A DNA stretch of 64,000 nucleotides. Source: Berberis thunbergii. Its lineage: Eukaryota > Streptophyta > Magnoliopsida > Ranunculales > Berberidaceae. The stretch spans positions 289,501 through 353,500 of the forward strand of contig QNQO01000822.1 of NCBI GenBank assembly GCA_003290165.1. Direction: 5' to 3'. The notes beneath the pieces were generated by a model. It was not told the DNA's origin and did not search any database. It saw only the letters and a list, made by a program, of their open reading frames with translations. Both the position numbers and the translations under genes were made by a program. Below, piece after piece: positions 1-9,465 of the stretch (within the stretch, counting starts at the first letter, position 1; the number at the start of each line of letters is the position of its first letter).

Positions 1-1577
1 ATGTAGCCCAATCTTTTTGGGGAACCAAGTAAGATTTTGTGTTTTCTTTATCTATTTCAAACTACTCTATTGTGTGTGGTTGTCACTTTGTCTGTAACAT
101 CAACCAATCAAGATCTCATGGTGGTGTGTCCACAAGGTCTTTGAGTGAATGCTTGTGTGGGAATACCTCCAGATAATTCAAAATTAGAATGCCCCCCTCC
201 CCCAAATTGCTGGAATCAAACACAAGAGTGTCTGGGCTCTTCTTTATCACCAAAACGCACCTCATATGTACTGCGGACTTTGAACAATATCTCACGTGAA
301 AAAAAAAAAAAAAAAAAACTGGAGATAACACGTCTTGAAGTATGAGTTAACAGTGTTGATTTAACACCTTAAAATAAACCCCCCTTCATTGTCTCAAACC
401 CCTTCACTCCTTCACCCCTATCCTTCAGCTTCATTCTACCAATTTACCTAGAGAGTTATCCTCAAATTGACGCTTATAAACAGGTCTGGCCCTGCGCATG
501 TGTAGCAACTTCGACCTTCGAGGCCCAACTTAATGAGAGGACCCCGGAGTTTTTGTGTTTTAATAGATATTAGGCATAATTCCTAAAATATTAAAGGGTT
601 TCATGACTTTTCAGTTTAAGTTACATTAAAAAAATATTTTAAAAAAAACCCTACACTAATCCACTTCGCAGCAAACGACATTAAAGCAATCCATCTTCTC
701 CACATATTCTTCTTCTCCTCCTATTGTGTGTTTAACTGAGATTGTGTAGTGCTCTAGATTGTATGGTGCTCTGACATGACACCCGAAGTATACTTATTGT
801 AGTGGCTATTGATTATCTATCACTATGCCGATCATCCTTTTTCCTTATTATACTTTGATGAAGGTGGTTAAAGGAAGACATATTTGAGTTTGGATTAGGC
901 GAGGATATGTGGGAAGACCTCATTGCTTAGAGAACTAAAATACATGTAGCCGACCACAAGAGTATCGGGAATGGGCTTTGATGATGATGATGATACAATA
1001 CAATATAGCGTTTTGCGGATCAGGAAAGAAACAATTTCTAGACAAATACCGATTTTCTCACGTGTTTTCTAAGAAAAAAAAAAGCGATTTTTGTTTGCAA
1101 ACATCGTCAGTTAGTGTTCTGATATCTTCTCTCAAGTCTCAAGGGCTCAACTAAAAAGGAACAAACAAACCAAAATGATCCCTTTTCACATGGGTTCAAC
1201 TCTAAGGCTTTAAATCGGGTTTAATTACTCTAACTTCTTTCATTTGATTGTATTATGTGTTCTATTTTGAAAATGATTCCTAGTAGACATTTACCCGTGC
1301 ATGATAAACATCTAAAGAGAAAAGACTCGAACAATTTAATCAATCTTAAAAAGGGGCCCTTGACAAATTCTTAATTAAAGAGGCATAAGGTTTAGTTGGA
1401 AATTTAATTGAAAATAAAGTTTATTATTTAACACAATGAAAATTAAAATAGTGATGATGTTTAGGTACGTGAGGGCCCATTTTAGTTTTCGCACATGGCA
1501 TCCACAATCTCAAGACTGACACTGCTTAGAAATCGCACGAATCTGAGTGATGTTCTAACTCCCTTGTTCCGTATCGA
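1..1577. other. Intergenic, no gene recognised
   Basis: I see no credible coding region here. A 20-base A run near 299-318 could be the tail of an old retroposon on the plus strand, but no body can be identified upstream of it. A short GAT repeat lies near 980. The rest is unremarkable AT-rich sequence. Confidence 0.5.
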
Positions 1578-2330
1578 TTTTTTTTTTTTATCAATCAAAT
1601 AACAAGGAGTATATTAATAGACAAAATGTGACTAAGACAGAGTACAAAACAGGGGAAGAACCTGATAAAAACTACAAAGTTACAGTCTACATAAGCCTTC
1701 CCAATCAAAGATACACACATGGAACTTCAATCCCGTCCCATATCAAAATCAGTAATATGAACATTCTTATTGTCGCTTGATTGCTCACCTGATTTTTTTA
1801 AAAGTTGTGAGATTGACAGCACTGAACCAAGCTAAAAACAAGGCAAAGCTTCTTATAACATTTGTGTCACAATTGTGTTTACTATTTGAAAGCTCAATCA
1901 TGGATGATGACAGATGCTCTACTGAATTCACCTTAGATTTCGAAGCAGCGACCATGTAAGAGGTCAATCGTTGCTCCAAATCTCATCTCGGATTTGAAAT
2001 CCGCTTCTAAGACTCATAACAACTCTTACAACAGAAAATCTCATCAGCAACCTCGATTAAAGAGTGTTTTGATGCAATTGACTATGAACTTGAAGTAGAT
2101 GAAAGGCTAAGAGTTGAAGGGAACTCCAGTCTCCAACTCCTCCATTGTTAGACTCCCCCATTCATAGGGCTAATAGGAATGGAGTTGTTGATCGGTTGAG
2201 GAGTCAGAGGGTATGGTGGTGGTGTTGGGTGGGTTGGCTTGGAGAAGATGAATGTTTATTAATTAGTTAAGTATTAAATCAACATCGTTAATCCATACAG
2301 TGAGATACCTAATTTTCTTCATGTGAAATC
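1578..2330 (-). repeat. Possible retroposon 3' remnant and anonymous DNA
   Basis: A T run at about 1578-1590 is followed by sequence that, on the minus strand, would end in an A tail, as a LINE or SINE 3' end does. A 64-codon minus-strand reading frame (1785-1979) overlaps it but resembles nothing I know. This is a weak call based only on the tail-like structure. Confidence 0.2.
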
Positions 2331-2339
2331 ATTGTAGTT

Positions 2340-3370
2340 AGGGTGTTGGGGCGGAGGTGAGGTGGACGGGCCTGAAAACGCCTCAGGCGTGAGGCGGTCT
2401 TAACATTTTTTCTTAAGATTTTTTTTTAATTTTTTATAATAAATTGAAACATATTAGCATAGTATTATACAACATCATTTTGATAAGTATCATAAGCAAA
2501 TATGTACAAAAAAGTGACACAACTACATCGAATCGAAATGAAAATATAATAAAGTTGCATAACATAGCGAAAAGATGTTCTACATAAGTGTCAAGAAACT
2601 TGCAAACATCCACTAAATCATTCAAAATCAATAATCTAGAAAGAATATAAACTTGATAATATTGAGCATTTGTTAGAAAAAAAATGTTGGAATGGTTGGT
2701 AAAAATCCACAAGTATGATCACTATTGGTATTCTAAAAACATAAAAATCATTGAACTATGCTATCAAGACATGATATGTTTTCTCCAAAAAATATTGTTA
2801 AAAATGTAATATATTTATCAAAACTTAAAAACGTTTTATTTAGTTAGTTTGTTATTTGGGTTGCAAATGGACTGGCTGCAATCATTTTTTGGGCTGAGGC
2901 AGGTGAGACAGTCCGAGGCGAATGCCTCATTTCACCACACCGCATTGCCTTACTTTGAGGCGAAATTATGTAAAAACGCCTAGAGGTCGCCTTGACTACA
3001 CTGTGTGAAATTTGCTCAAAGTGTGCAAAACTCACGCAGGGCAAGTGCGATCATGAAAGAGTAGCCGAGACACCTGTGTGACTATTGGGGGGGGGGGGGG
3101 GGGGTATGTAAAAAATACCCGTTTTGACAAGTATAGGGAATATATGAGGATTTAGGTTTCAAGGGGCAACATGTATAAAGTAGCAAAGTGTTTACTGAAC
3201 TCTTGCACAAGCTCTCAAGGCAATACACCTTGACCTTATATATGTGCCAATGTTTAAAAAAACGTATGAAACTCACCTAAAACGCCTTAGAGGTACCATT
3301 TTTTTTCCAGTGAGGAGTGAAAAACGTATGTGAGACGTAAAACAATGAGGCGTGAGTTACACTTGCATAA
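2340..3370. repeat. Degenerate GCCTCAGGCG-type dispersed repeat with poly(G)
   Basis: Clusters of GCCTCA/TGAGGC words occur at about 2380-2400, 2895-3000 and 3270-3360, partly in inverted orientation, around an AT-rich core. This looks like an old palindromic non-autonomous transposon family with several broken ends. An 18-base G run sits at 3087-3104. No coding sequence is supported; the 92-codon minus frame at 2434-2712 lies in the AT-rich core. Confidence 0.35.
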
Positions 3371-4339
3371 ATTTAAAAATCATTAACAATAATTGAGGTA
3401 GTTTGCTGCTGCTAGATGAAACTATGCCCTAAATTATGTCTATTTCCCCCCCTAAAGTGAAAATCATGCCTCATAACTTTCTTCTTCTTTTACTTCTTCC
3501 GTATTCCGTCTTCGTATTCTTTTCTTTTTCTAAATTATAATCTTAACTTCAAGTTTGAAACCCTATTGCCCTAAAAGAACGCGAGGACACGAGAAGTGCC
3601 ATGGGACATGTCATCCACTAGTAATAAATCACAACTAAATTCACTCTTTTGGATTACAATAAAAGAAGAGGAAAGTCGTTCTTTTGGATCACAACTTCAT
3701 CGTCTCTCTTGCTATCTTTATCATTCCTCACCCTCCAAGTTTCTTTCCTCCTTTCCTTCCTTCCTTTAGGACTTCACTTTCCGGTAAAGGTCCATCCTAA
3801 ACTGTCAAAAAGACTCTACCCTTCATCAGGACCTTATCCACCATCTTCCAAAATCCCGCCATACATTCGGAAGTAAGTTTGAATTTAGTAGCATGATCAT
3901 CTAGGTCACCAAGCAACTTTCCAATCCATAAAAACATCCAATTGCATGAGCCTTACTTCCAAATCAATGAGAACTTCTTCCACGAAACCCGCCACTACAT
4001 GCACTGTCCCATTTTCAACAATCATAACGAACTCCAACTCTATAAAACACTAGAACTTGAACTAATCTAAAATTTCCCCCTTTTTACACAATTGTTTCAA
4101 AATTCTAACTGGCCTCCTCAAATTACTTATCTAGCTACAAGTTCACTTGGAATCTAGGGTTTCTGGCATCAAATATAACCAAACCAAATTGAACGTAATT
4201 ATCTAAAATATATTGCAATGAACTCAAACAGTATGTGAATTAAGATCCAATCAAAATCAAAGACTCGAACAAAAAAAACAAGTTATCGAATTCGACAGTA
4301 AACTAAAATAATCGATTCGGAGAGAAGAAGAAGAAGAAC
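3371..4339. other. Intergenic or intron of the DUF1664-like gene
   Basis: If the minus-strand exon at 4340-4382 is real, this stretch would be its first intron. I searched the minus strand for the expected continuation (a GxVGS-LAKEG type segment) and found none. The sequence is pyrimidine-rich on the plus strand around 3700-3770, with no other notable structure. Confidence 0.4.
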
Positions 4340-4382
4340 CTGCTCCGACAAGGAGGGTGACCTTCCCTAACGGAAGCGCCAT
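4340..4382 (-). CDS. First exon of a DUF1664-family protein (partial)
   Basis: From the ATG at 4382 the minus strand reads MALPLGKVTLLVGAG and then meets a GT donor at 4339. This matches the N-terminus I remember for plant DUF1664 proteins: a short hydrophobic start followed by a GSVLAKEG-type segment and later coiled coils. Their function is unknown. The upstream region (4403-4525) carries CTT runs, which read as GAA runs on the minus strand and are typical of a plant 5' UTR. The remaining exons should lie at lower coordinates, but none could be recognised down to position 1, so they are either beyond the window or lost. The call rests on 15 residues plus the leader, so it is tentative. Confidence 0.4.
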
Positions 4383-4402
4383 GCCCGGCACGTGAGTCCT
4401 CC

Positions 4403-4525
4403 TCCTTCTTCTTCTTCTTGATGAGCTAGCTAGCTGGTGTGTACGAATGAATCAAAGCACCATTGAAGCGAATCGAATCGAAAGGTTTTTGGTCTTCTTC
4501 TTCTTCTTCTTCTTCTTCTTGCACT
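4403..4525. repeat. CTT/GAA microsatellite
   Basis: Runs of CTT occur at about 4403-4420 and 4494-4520, with a matching GAA run near 4322-4337. They flank the putative start codon at 4382 and would lie in the 5' UTR and first intron of that gene if it is real. Confidence 0.7.
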
Positions 4526-5039
4526 GAGAAGAGAAAGAGGAATCAACGGAACCCAGTTGTTGTGTTTTCTCTGTATCGGCAAATTGTTTTGGGCTTAAAT
4601 TGAGTTATTGTCCAGCTAAACTTTCTTGAACCAAGTCCGCTTCATTTTAGGATTATACTGTCCAGCCCAAAATCGATAGAAACAAGCCGGCAGGGTTTGA
4701 AACTATGAATTTGTGATGTCATCCGTCACACGTCTATCGCTGAGCCGGTACCTCATTAGCAGAGTTACTATTTACTATTTGTACCGAGATGACTCCCTTT
4801 ATGCAGTCACAAGAGTTTGTCTAGGCAATCAGACTTTAAAACCACTATTTACCAAGTTTGGGTGTTTTTACACTTTTATTCATTCTCTTTAAAACACAAC
4901 CACAAACATTATCTATAAAAATGTAAAAAAAAATTAAAATCTAACTAAAAAGTAGCTATAAAGCCTGACTGCCGTAATTTGATAATGTTAAAATGGTGAA
5001 TACATGGTGTTGTACTTTAAGCTTTTTAAATATACAGAA
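4526..5039. other. Intergenic, no gene recognised
   Basis: This would be the promoter side of the DUF1664-like exon. No clear TATA box or repeat boundary was identified. It ends at the left terminus of a foldback MITE. Confidence 0.4.
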
Positions 5040-5220
5040 ATTCTAAATGTCGAGGGAAAGAGCGAGGAAACCAGCGAGGAAAAGGAGGTGGCGGGGGGTG
5101 AACCGTTCACCCCTCTCGAGATGTTTTTCGCGCGCACATCTCGAGAAGGGTGAACGGTTCACCCCCCGCCACCTCCTTTTCCTCGCTGGTTTCCTCGCCC
5201 TTTCCCTCGACACATAGAAT
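5040..5220. mobile_element. Foldback MITE, family F, copy 1
   Basis: Two arms of about 80 bases are almost perfect reverse complements around a short GC-rich loop containing CGCGCG. The outer ends read ATTCTAAATGTCGAGGG and its complement. Four other copies of the same design occur at 12960, 30517, 43653 and 43837. The element has no coding capacity; a 70-codon frame entering it at 5150 is accidental. A transcript across it would form a long hairpin. Confidence 0.85.
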
Positions 5221-5542
5221 CACTCTTAAATATATCTGGGAGTGTCGATGTGGTTTGGTTAATTTATTGTGGATGTGGTGTGATTGTTGCAGGGTGCAAA
5301 TGCTAAGCCTATTGCAAGGTTACCCTTTTTTTGTAAGGGGTGGTGAGCATGTAGCTTATTAGGTGGGTGGTTGCTTATCATTTATGGATTCTTGCAGGCA
5401 TTTAGGTGGTTGGTTGTTTCTCATTTATGGGTTCTTGTTGTAAGCCTCATAGTTGGAGGTCTCTATTGATATAATTACATAATCAAAAGATGTGAACTGA
5501 GAGCAATTGTCATATGTTGCATATGTTGTTAATGACAGTGTG
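5221..5542. other. Intergenic, no gene recognised
   Basis: Contains two loosely similar stretches around GGTGGTTG (about 5360 and 5410), suggesting a small degenerate duplication. Nothing else is recognised. Confidence 0.35.
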
Positions 5543-5980
5543 TCATATCCAACTAAAGGTTGTTTGAGGGTCCCTCGGATCATATTGCAAAATGGAGTTA
5601 AGTGTGCCCAAGTCTCTCAACAAAAGCCTTGTCTGCCAATGCCTTACCTGAATGAGTAGCAAAGCAGCCTCTGCAGCATGACACTCTACCGTAGTATTGT
5701 TCAGCACTTTCACTATAATTGGGCTGGCAACTCGTGCTAGCACCTCGTCGAGTAGATTGACCGTAAAAATTCCTATAGCTCCATGTTCAAATGATGCAAA
5801 AAAGCTATCATAAGTGATAATGATCATTCTGGTGGTGACCGTCTTAGTGTGTGGGCCAAAGGTTACAAGTGGAATCTCCCTATCAAACTCAGGATTTGGT
5901 CGTAAATCAATTATAATGTGGTGGAGGGAGACCGATTTTTTCCGAGTTGTATTGGTTTTTGTGTTAAGAGTACTCAACAT
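5543..5980 (-). CDS. Unrecognised 145-codon open frame
   Basis: An open minus-strand frame of 145 codons has a fairly normal amino-acid composition, including a stretch reading ASPIIVKVLNNTTVECHAAE and then ALLLIQ. It reads more like real protein than most open frames here, yet I recognise no domain. There is no visible TATA box, and the U6 pseudogene lies immediately beyond the start-codon side. It may be an exon remnant or a decayed gene. I would not assign a function. Confidence 0.22.
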   Translation of the reverse strand: MLSTLNTKTNTTRKKSVSLHHIIIDLRPNPEFDREIPLVTFGPHTKTVTTRMIIITYDSFFASFEHGAIGIFTVNLLDEVLARVASPIIVKVLNNTTVECHAAEAALLLIQVRHWQTRLLLRDLGTLNSILQYDPRDPQTTFSWI

Positions 5981-6035
5981 TTCAGACTATAGTGCTAAGT
6001 AGTTGGAATTAGATGTCATTATGTGTTTTTTGTAA

Positions 6036-6055
6036 ATATATATATATATATATAT
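6036..6055. repeat. (AT)n microsatellite
   Basis: About ten AT units adjoin the 3' end of the U6 pseudogene, in the place where a functional U6 gene would have its T-run terminator. Confidence 0.85.
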
Positions 6056-6150
6056 GGATTGTTTCTCAATTTGTGCGTGTCATTCTTGCACAGTGGCCGT
6101 GCTAATCTTCTCTGTATTGTTCCAATTTTATCCGATGTCTCCGAAGAGAC
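6056..6150 (-). pseudogene. U6 snRNA pseudogene
   Basis: The reverse complement starts GTCTCTTCGGAGACATC and continues through the conserved ATAAAATTGGAA, ATACAGAGAAGATTAGCA and ATGACACGCACAAAT blocks of spliceosomal U6 RNA over its full length. Roughly ten positions differ from the plant consensus. Some changes keep the 5' stem paired (CC/GG to CT/AG), but others fall in the central region. Upstream on the minus strand there is no plant USE (RTCCCACATCG) and no TATA box at the expected distance. Downstream there is an AT repeat instead of a T run. Both point to a dead copy. Confidence 0.85.
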
Positions 6151-6552
6151 GAATGACATGAAGTGCTATGCAAGGTGCTATTAGGTGTCATGCAATTGGT
6201 GCTATCATGGGTAATTATAGTGGAAGTACAAAATTATTGTGCATGAATGGTGGTTGCCATGTAGTTAGTATAAATGTTATACTCGTAACTTGCTTATGAA
6301 CACAACATAACATAAGCAACATAATTGATAATAGATTGATTATACATGGTGCACATTGCATAGATGAAATACGTGAAAATGGACATACTACTATTTGAAA
6401 ACAAACTTTCCGATTGCATCACAAACGTCAGATAGTTTGATCTCACAGGTTAGCTTCTTTTATTCTTCATATCCAATCCATTGAAAACCTTTTGCACATT
6501 TATTGCATATCGGATGCTTCTTCTCTTTAGTGTTTGCTTCATTGGAAGTTAG
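6151..6552. other. Intergenic, no gene recognised
   Basis: No open frame or repeat boundary is supported. Short GTGCTAT words recur near 6167-6205, which may be a small degenerate duplication. Confidence 0.35.
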
Positions 6553-7462
6553 AGCATCTGCAATTGTAAAAGTTAAAACATGCGATGAATCATCCTCTAT
6601 TTTAACAAAAAGCTAAATTTAGGGGTCTCTCTATTTTTTCACCACTCCAACCACATCTCTTATTTTAACTTTTTGATCATTATTTTAATATATCTTCAAC
6701 TTTTCTATAACAATTTAATTTTAATTATATTATTATTAATTTCAACTTAATATAATTATATTAGTTTCAATTATATTATTATAATATTTTCAAATATATA
6801 TTATTATTAATTTCAACTTAAATATATAATATTATTATTTTCAATTATACTATTATTTAGATACTTTTTTTAATTATACTAGTATTAATTTCAACTTAAT
6901 TTAAATTTGAATAATTAAAATTTTTGGGAGTTTGTTAAAAAAATTAGTATTAATAATTACTTTTTTTTATCATTATTTAGATATATCTTCCACTTTTTAT
7001 ATTATTATTTAGATTACTTTTTGAATTATACTATTATTTAAATTAGTATTAATAAATATTTTTATCATTATTTAAATTAGAATTAATAATTACTTTTTTT
7101 AAATTAGTATTAATTTGTTTTTAACTATACTATTAATATTTTTGTAATTAATTATTTATCATTATTTAAATTATTATTAATAATTACTTTTTTAATTATA
7201 TTATTATTTAGATACTTTTGTTTTTATTTTTTATTTAGAAAATTAAATATTGAGAATATTTTATTATTATATGAGATATATGGGATAGTTAACTTCTTCC
7301 TAAATTTGGGAGAAAGTTAAAGGTGAAACTATTATAGGAAATTATTTAGGAGGATGATTGACGGGAAACTTTTTCTATGAAGAGGATGATTGACGGGAAA
7401 CTTTTTCTATGAAACTCCTAAAATAATTTATTTGGCTATTTTAGAGGATGACTGAAAATGCT
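6553..7462. mobile_element. AT-rich non-autonomous element with GAGCAT ends (candidate)
   Basis: The left end reads GAGCATCTGCAATTG and the right end, reverse-complemented, reads GAGCATTTTCAGTCA, so the termini are partly matching inverted repeats. The roughly 900-base interior is dominated by ATTATTT and TAATTA words with no coding capacity. Such GAGCATCTGCA ends are common in plant MITEs. I could not establish a clean target-site duplication. A 32-base tandem duplication lies inside at 7351-7414. Confidence 0.45.
7351..7414. repeat. 32-bp tandem duplication
   Basis: The unit starting AGGATGATTGACGGGAAAC occurs twice in succession at 7351-7382 and 7383-7414 with almost no divergence, indicating a recent slippage or replication event. 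Confidence 0.85.
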
Positions 7463-7710
7463 CAAAGATCTCTTATGCCATCATACTCTATAATTGAACA
7501 TAGAGTTCATACCCATGGACAATCATTCATACAATTGTCGGGATCATTACACTTGAAACACGTGCCTCCATGTGAGCCTGTTGACTTGAACCTCCGTGTG
7601 AACTTGAGCTTGACAATGACTTTTAAAGGGGTTGTTGGAGCCCTTCCATGTAGCAACGTCAAGCAAAACAAAATCTTGCAACTTAAATCCATACATTTAA
7701 AAAACGTTCT

Positions 7711-8605
7711 TTTTTTTTTCTTTTCCTTTTTTCAAACACGAAGATGTTTATTAATGAAAGAAAATGAAACAAAATACAAAGAGAAATATGCCTATATCAA
7801 GGAATGCCAAGACACTATGAAAGTGTCAAAACCCAAATCCTTAAACAAATTACATGTTGTACCCATCCTCCACAGCAATTTTTTAATCTCGATAAAGATA
7901 GAGTGCTCTGATCTGTTGAGTCCTTCAAATACCATTTTATTTCTTTCTTTCCACACACACCACATGAGAACGTGAGGGACCCTACGCCATAACCACTCTC
8001 CCCGACGGAAAGGATTAACTTGAGACCACCAACTTAGCCAATCTAAAATGGAGCCTTCAAACATCAAACTCAAATCGAATTCCACCAAGAAACTGCTCCA
8101 AATGGATTTGGAGAAACTGCAGTGAAGCATCAAATGGTCCAGTGTCTCGTCAAATTCATTGCAAAGCACACAAAGACTCCCTGTGAGGATTCCTTTTTTC
8201 TTAACCTATCCTTAGTCAAGATCTTCTCATGCAAAACTGACCAACTAAAGAAATTAATCCGAGGAAAAATGTTTTTCACCCATACCAGATTTTTGTGAGA
8301 GGAAATGAAGGGGTTAGAGTGGGTCTCATAATGAGATGCAGCCAACATATCTGAAAATTCTTTCACCGAGAAGCCCACACCTTTACCCTTCCACACCAAA
8401 CTATCTGATCCTTCTGAGAGCATTTGTCTATCCAACAGATGCATTAGATTAGCGAACTCATCTTGTTCCCCAGTATTGAGGTGTCTGCGAAAGGAAAGAT
8501 CCCAAGAATTGTCGTTAGACCAAAAATTGCTCACACTCCCGTATTGATTGTTGTTAATGATAAACAACATTGGAAACAGATCCTTCAAAGATTGGTTACT
8601 ACACC
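7711..8605 (-). mobile_element. 5'-truncated LINE (L1 type) with 11-bp target duplication
   Basis: Read on the minus strand, two overlapping frames (8588-8130 and 8169-7792) encode the end of a plant LINE ORF2: the VKEFSDMLAASHYETHSNPF block, then a zinc-binding RVT-type segment with C-x2-C and HC spacing (CFAMN/MLCNEFDETLDHL, LHC). The 3' end has the shared family tail (GTGTCTTGGCATTCCTTGATATA, then AATAAA-like sequence and an A run at 7711). The direct repeat AAAAACGTTCT flanks the unit at 7700-7710 and 8606-8616, as expected from target-primed reverse transcription. The 5' part was never inserted. One frameshift separates the two frames. Confidence 0.85.
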
Positions 8606-8616
8606 AAAAACGTTCT

Positions 8617-9465
8617 CAGTATTGTCAACCCAAATCTTGCGAAGGTAATTACAATTAGGGATTTGACATTAGGTGTTAAATCCAAGGATATTTCATTGCT
8701 TTGTGGGTGTTGTCATCACAAACTTGGAATGAAACATGGCAAAAACAATTTCTTCTCCTTCTCCTATAATTTGTGGTGGAACTTGTTCTTTCTTCTCCTT
8801 TTCCAATAAATTTTTAAATCACCATCCTTAGTTTTGCCTCGAAATTCCTGAGGTTCTATCTGAACCATTGATTCTATCAAGGGCAATATTGTCACATCAA
8901 AATTTATTCGATAGTCGATTGAATTGACAATGCCAATTTAAACCTTACACTGAGATGATTTTTAAAATAGACCCCAAAATCAATTATGATAAATCAAATA
9001 GACTCCAAAATTAAAATAGGCTTTAATATTCCATCACAGGTTATTGCAGTTGGAAACTTGTTAAACACAGATTAGTGTAGTGGTCAAAGCATGCAACCTA
9101 CCTACAGTTTGGTAGTTGGTTTAGGCACATATTTATTTTGAAAAATATTTATATACTGCAAAGATTACTAAACTGTATTTTCTTATATCGTGGACGCTGC
9201 GGGAAATATGGTTTTCCTGGTCAATCATGGGTGACTGCATTAGAACATAGTTTAATTAGTAATTATAATAATGTCGTCGCTTTCAAAAATACCTCATCTG
9301 ACCAAGCTAATTGATGATATTTTATAGAAAATTGACTGGCGAATTTGAAGTTCCACCAACCAAAAAGTATAGCACTCCAGGAAAAAGTTGGACTAAAACT
9401 CAAAAGCATTAGAGAAAATTGTTTGAACATTCAAATGGAAAAGTCATAATGCTAGTACATAAAAA
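8617..9465. other. Intergenic and 3' flank of the SDR gene
   Basis: No gene is recognised. The last few hundred bases before 9466 would contain the 3' UTR of the minus-strand SDR gene. Confidence 0.4.

Noticed and set aside
3087..3104. 18-base poly(G) run as a structural (G-quadruplex) signal
   Set aside because: It is a simple homopolymer in decayed repeat DNA and may be partly a sequencing artefact; no supporting context.
5040..5220. MicroRNA precursor gene
   Set aside because: The hairpin is long and nearly perfect, belongs to a multi-copy foldback family and matches no known mature miRNA; a MITE explains it better.
7448..7975. 175-codon plus-strand open frame
   Set aside because: It lies mostly antisense to the LINE fragment at 7711-8605 and in adjacent AT-rich element sequence; composition is not protein-like.
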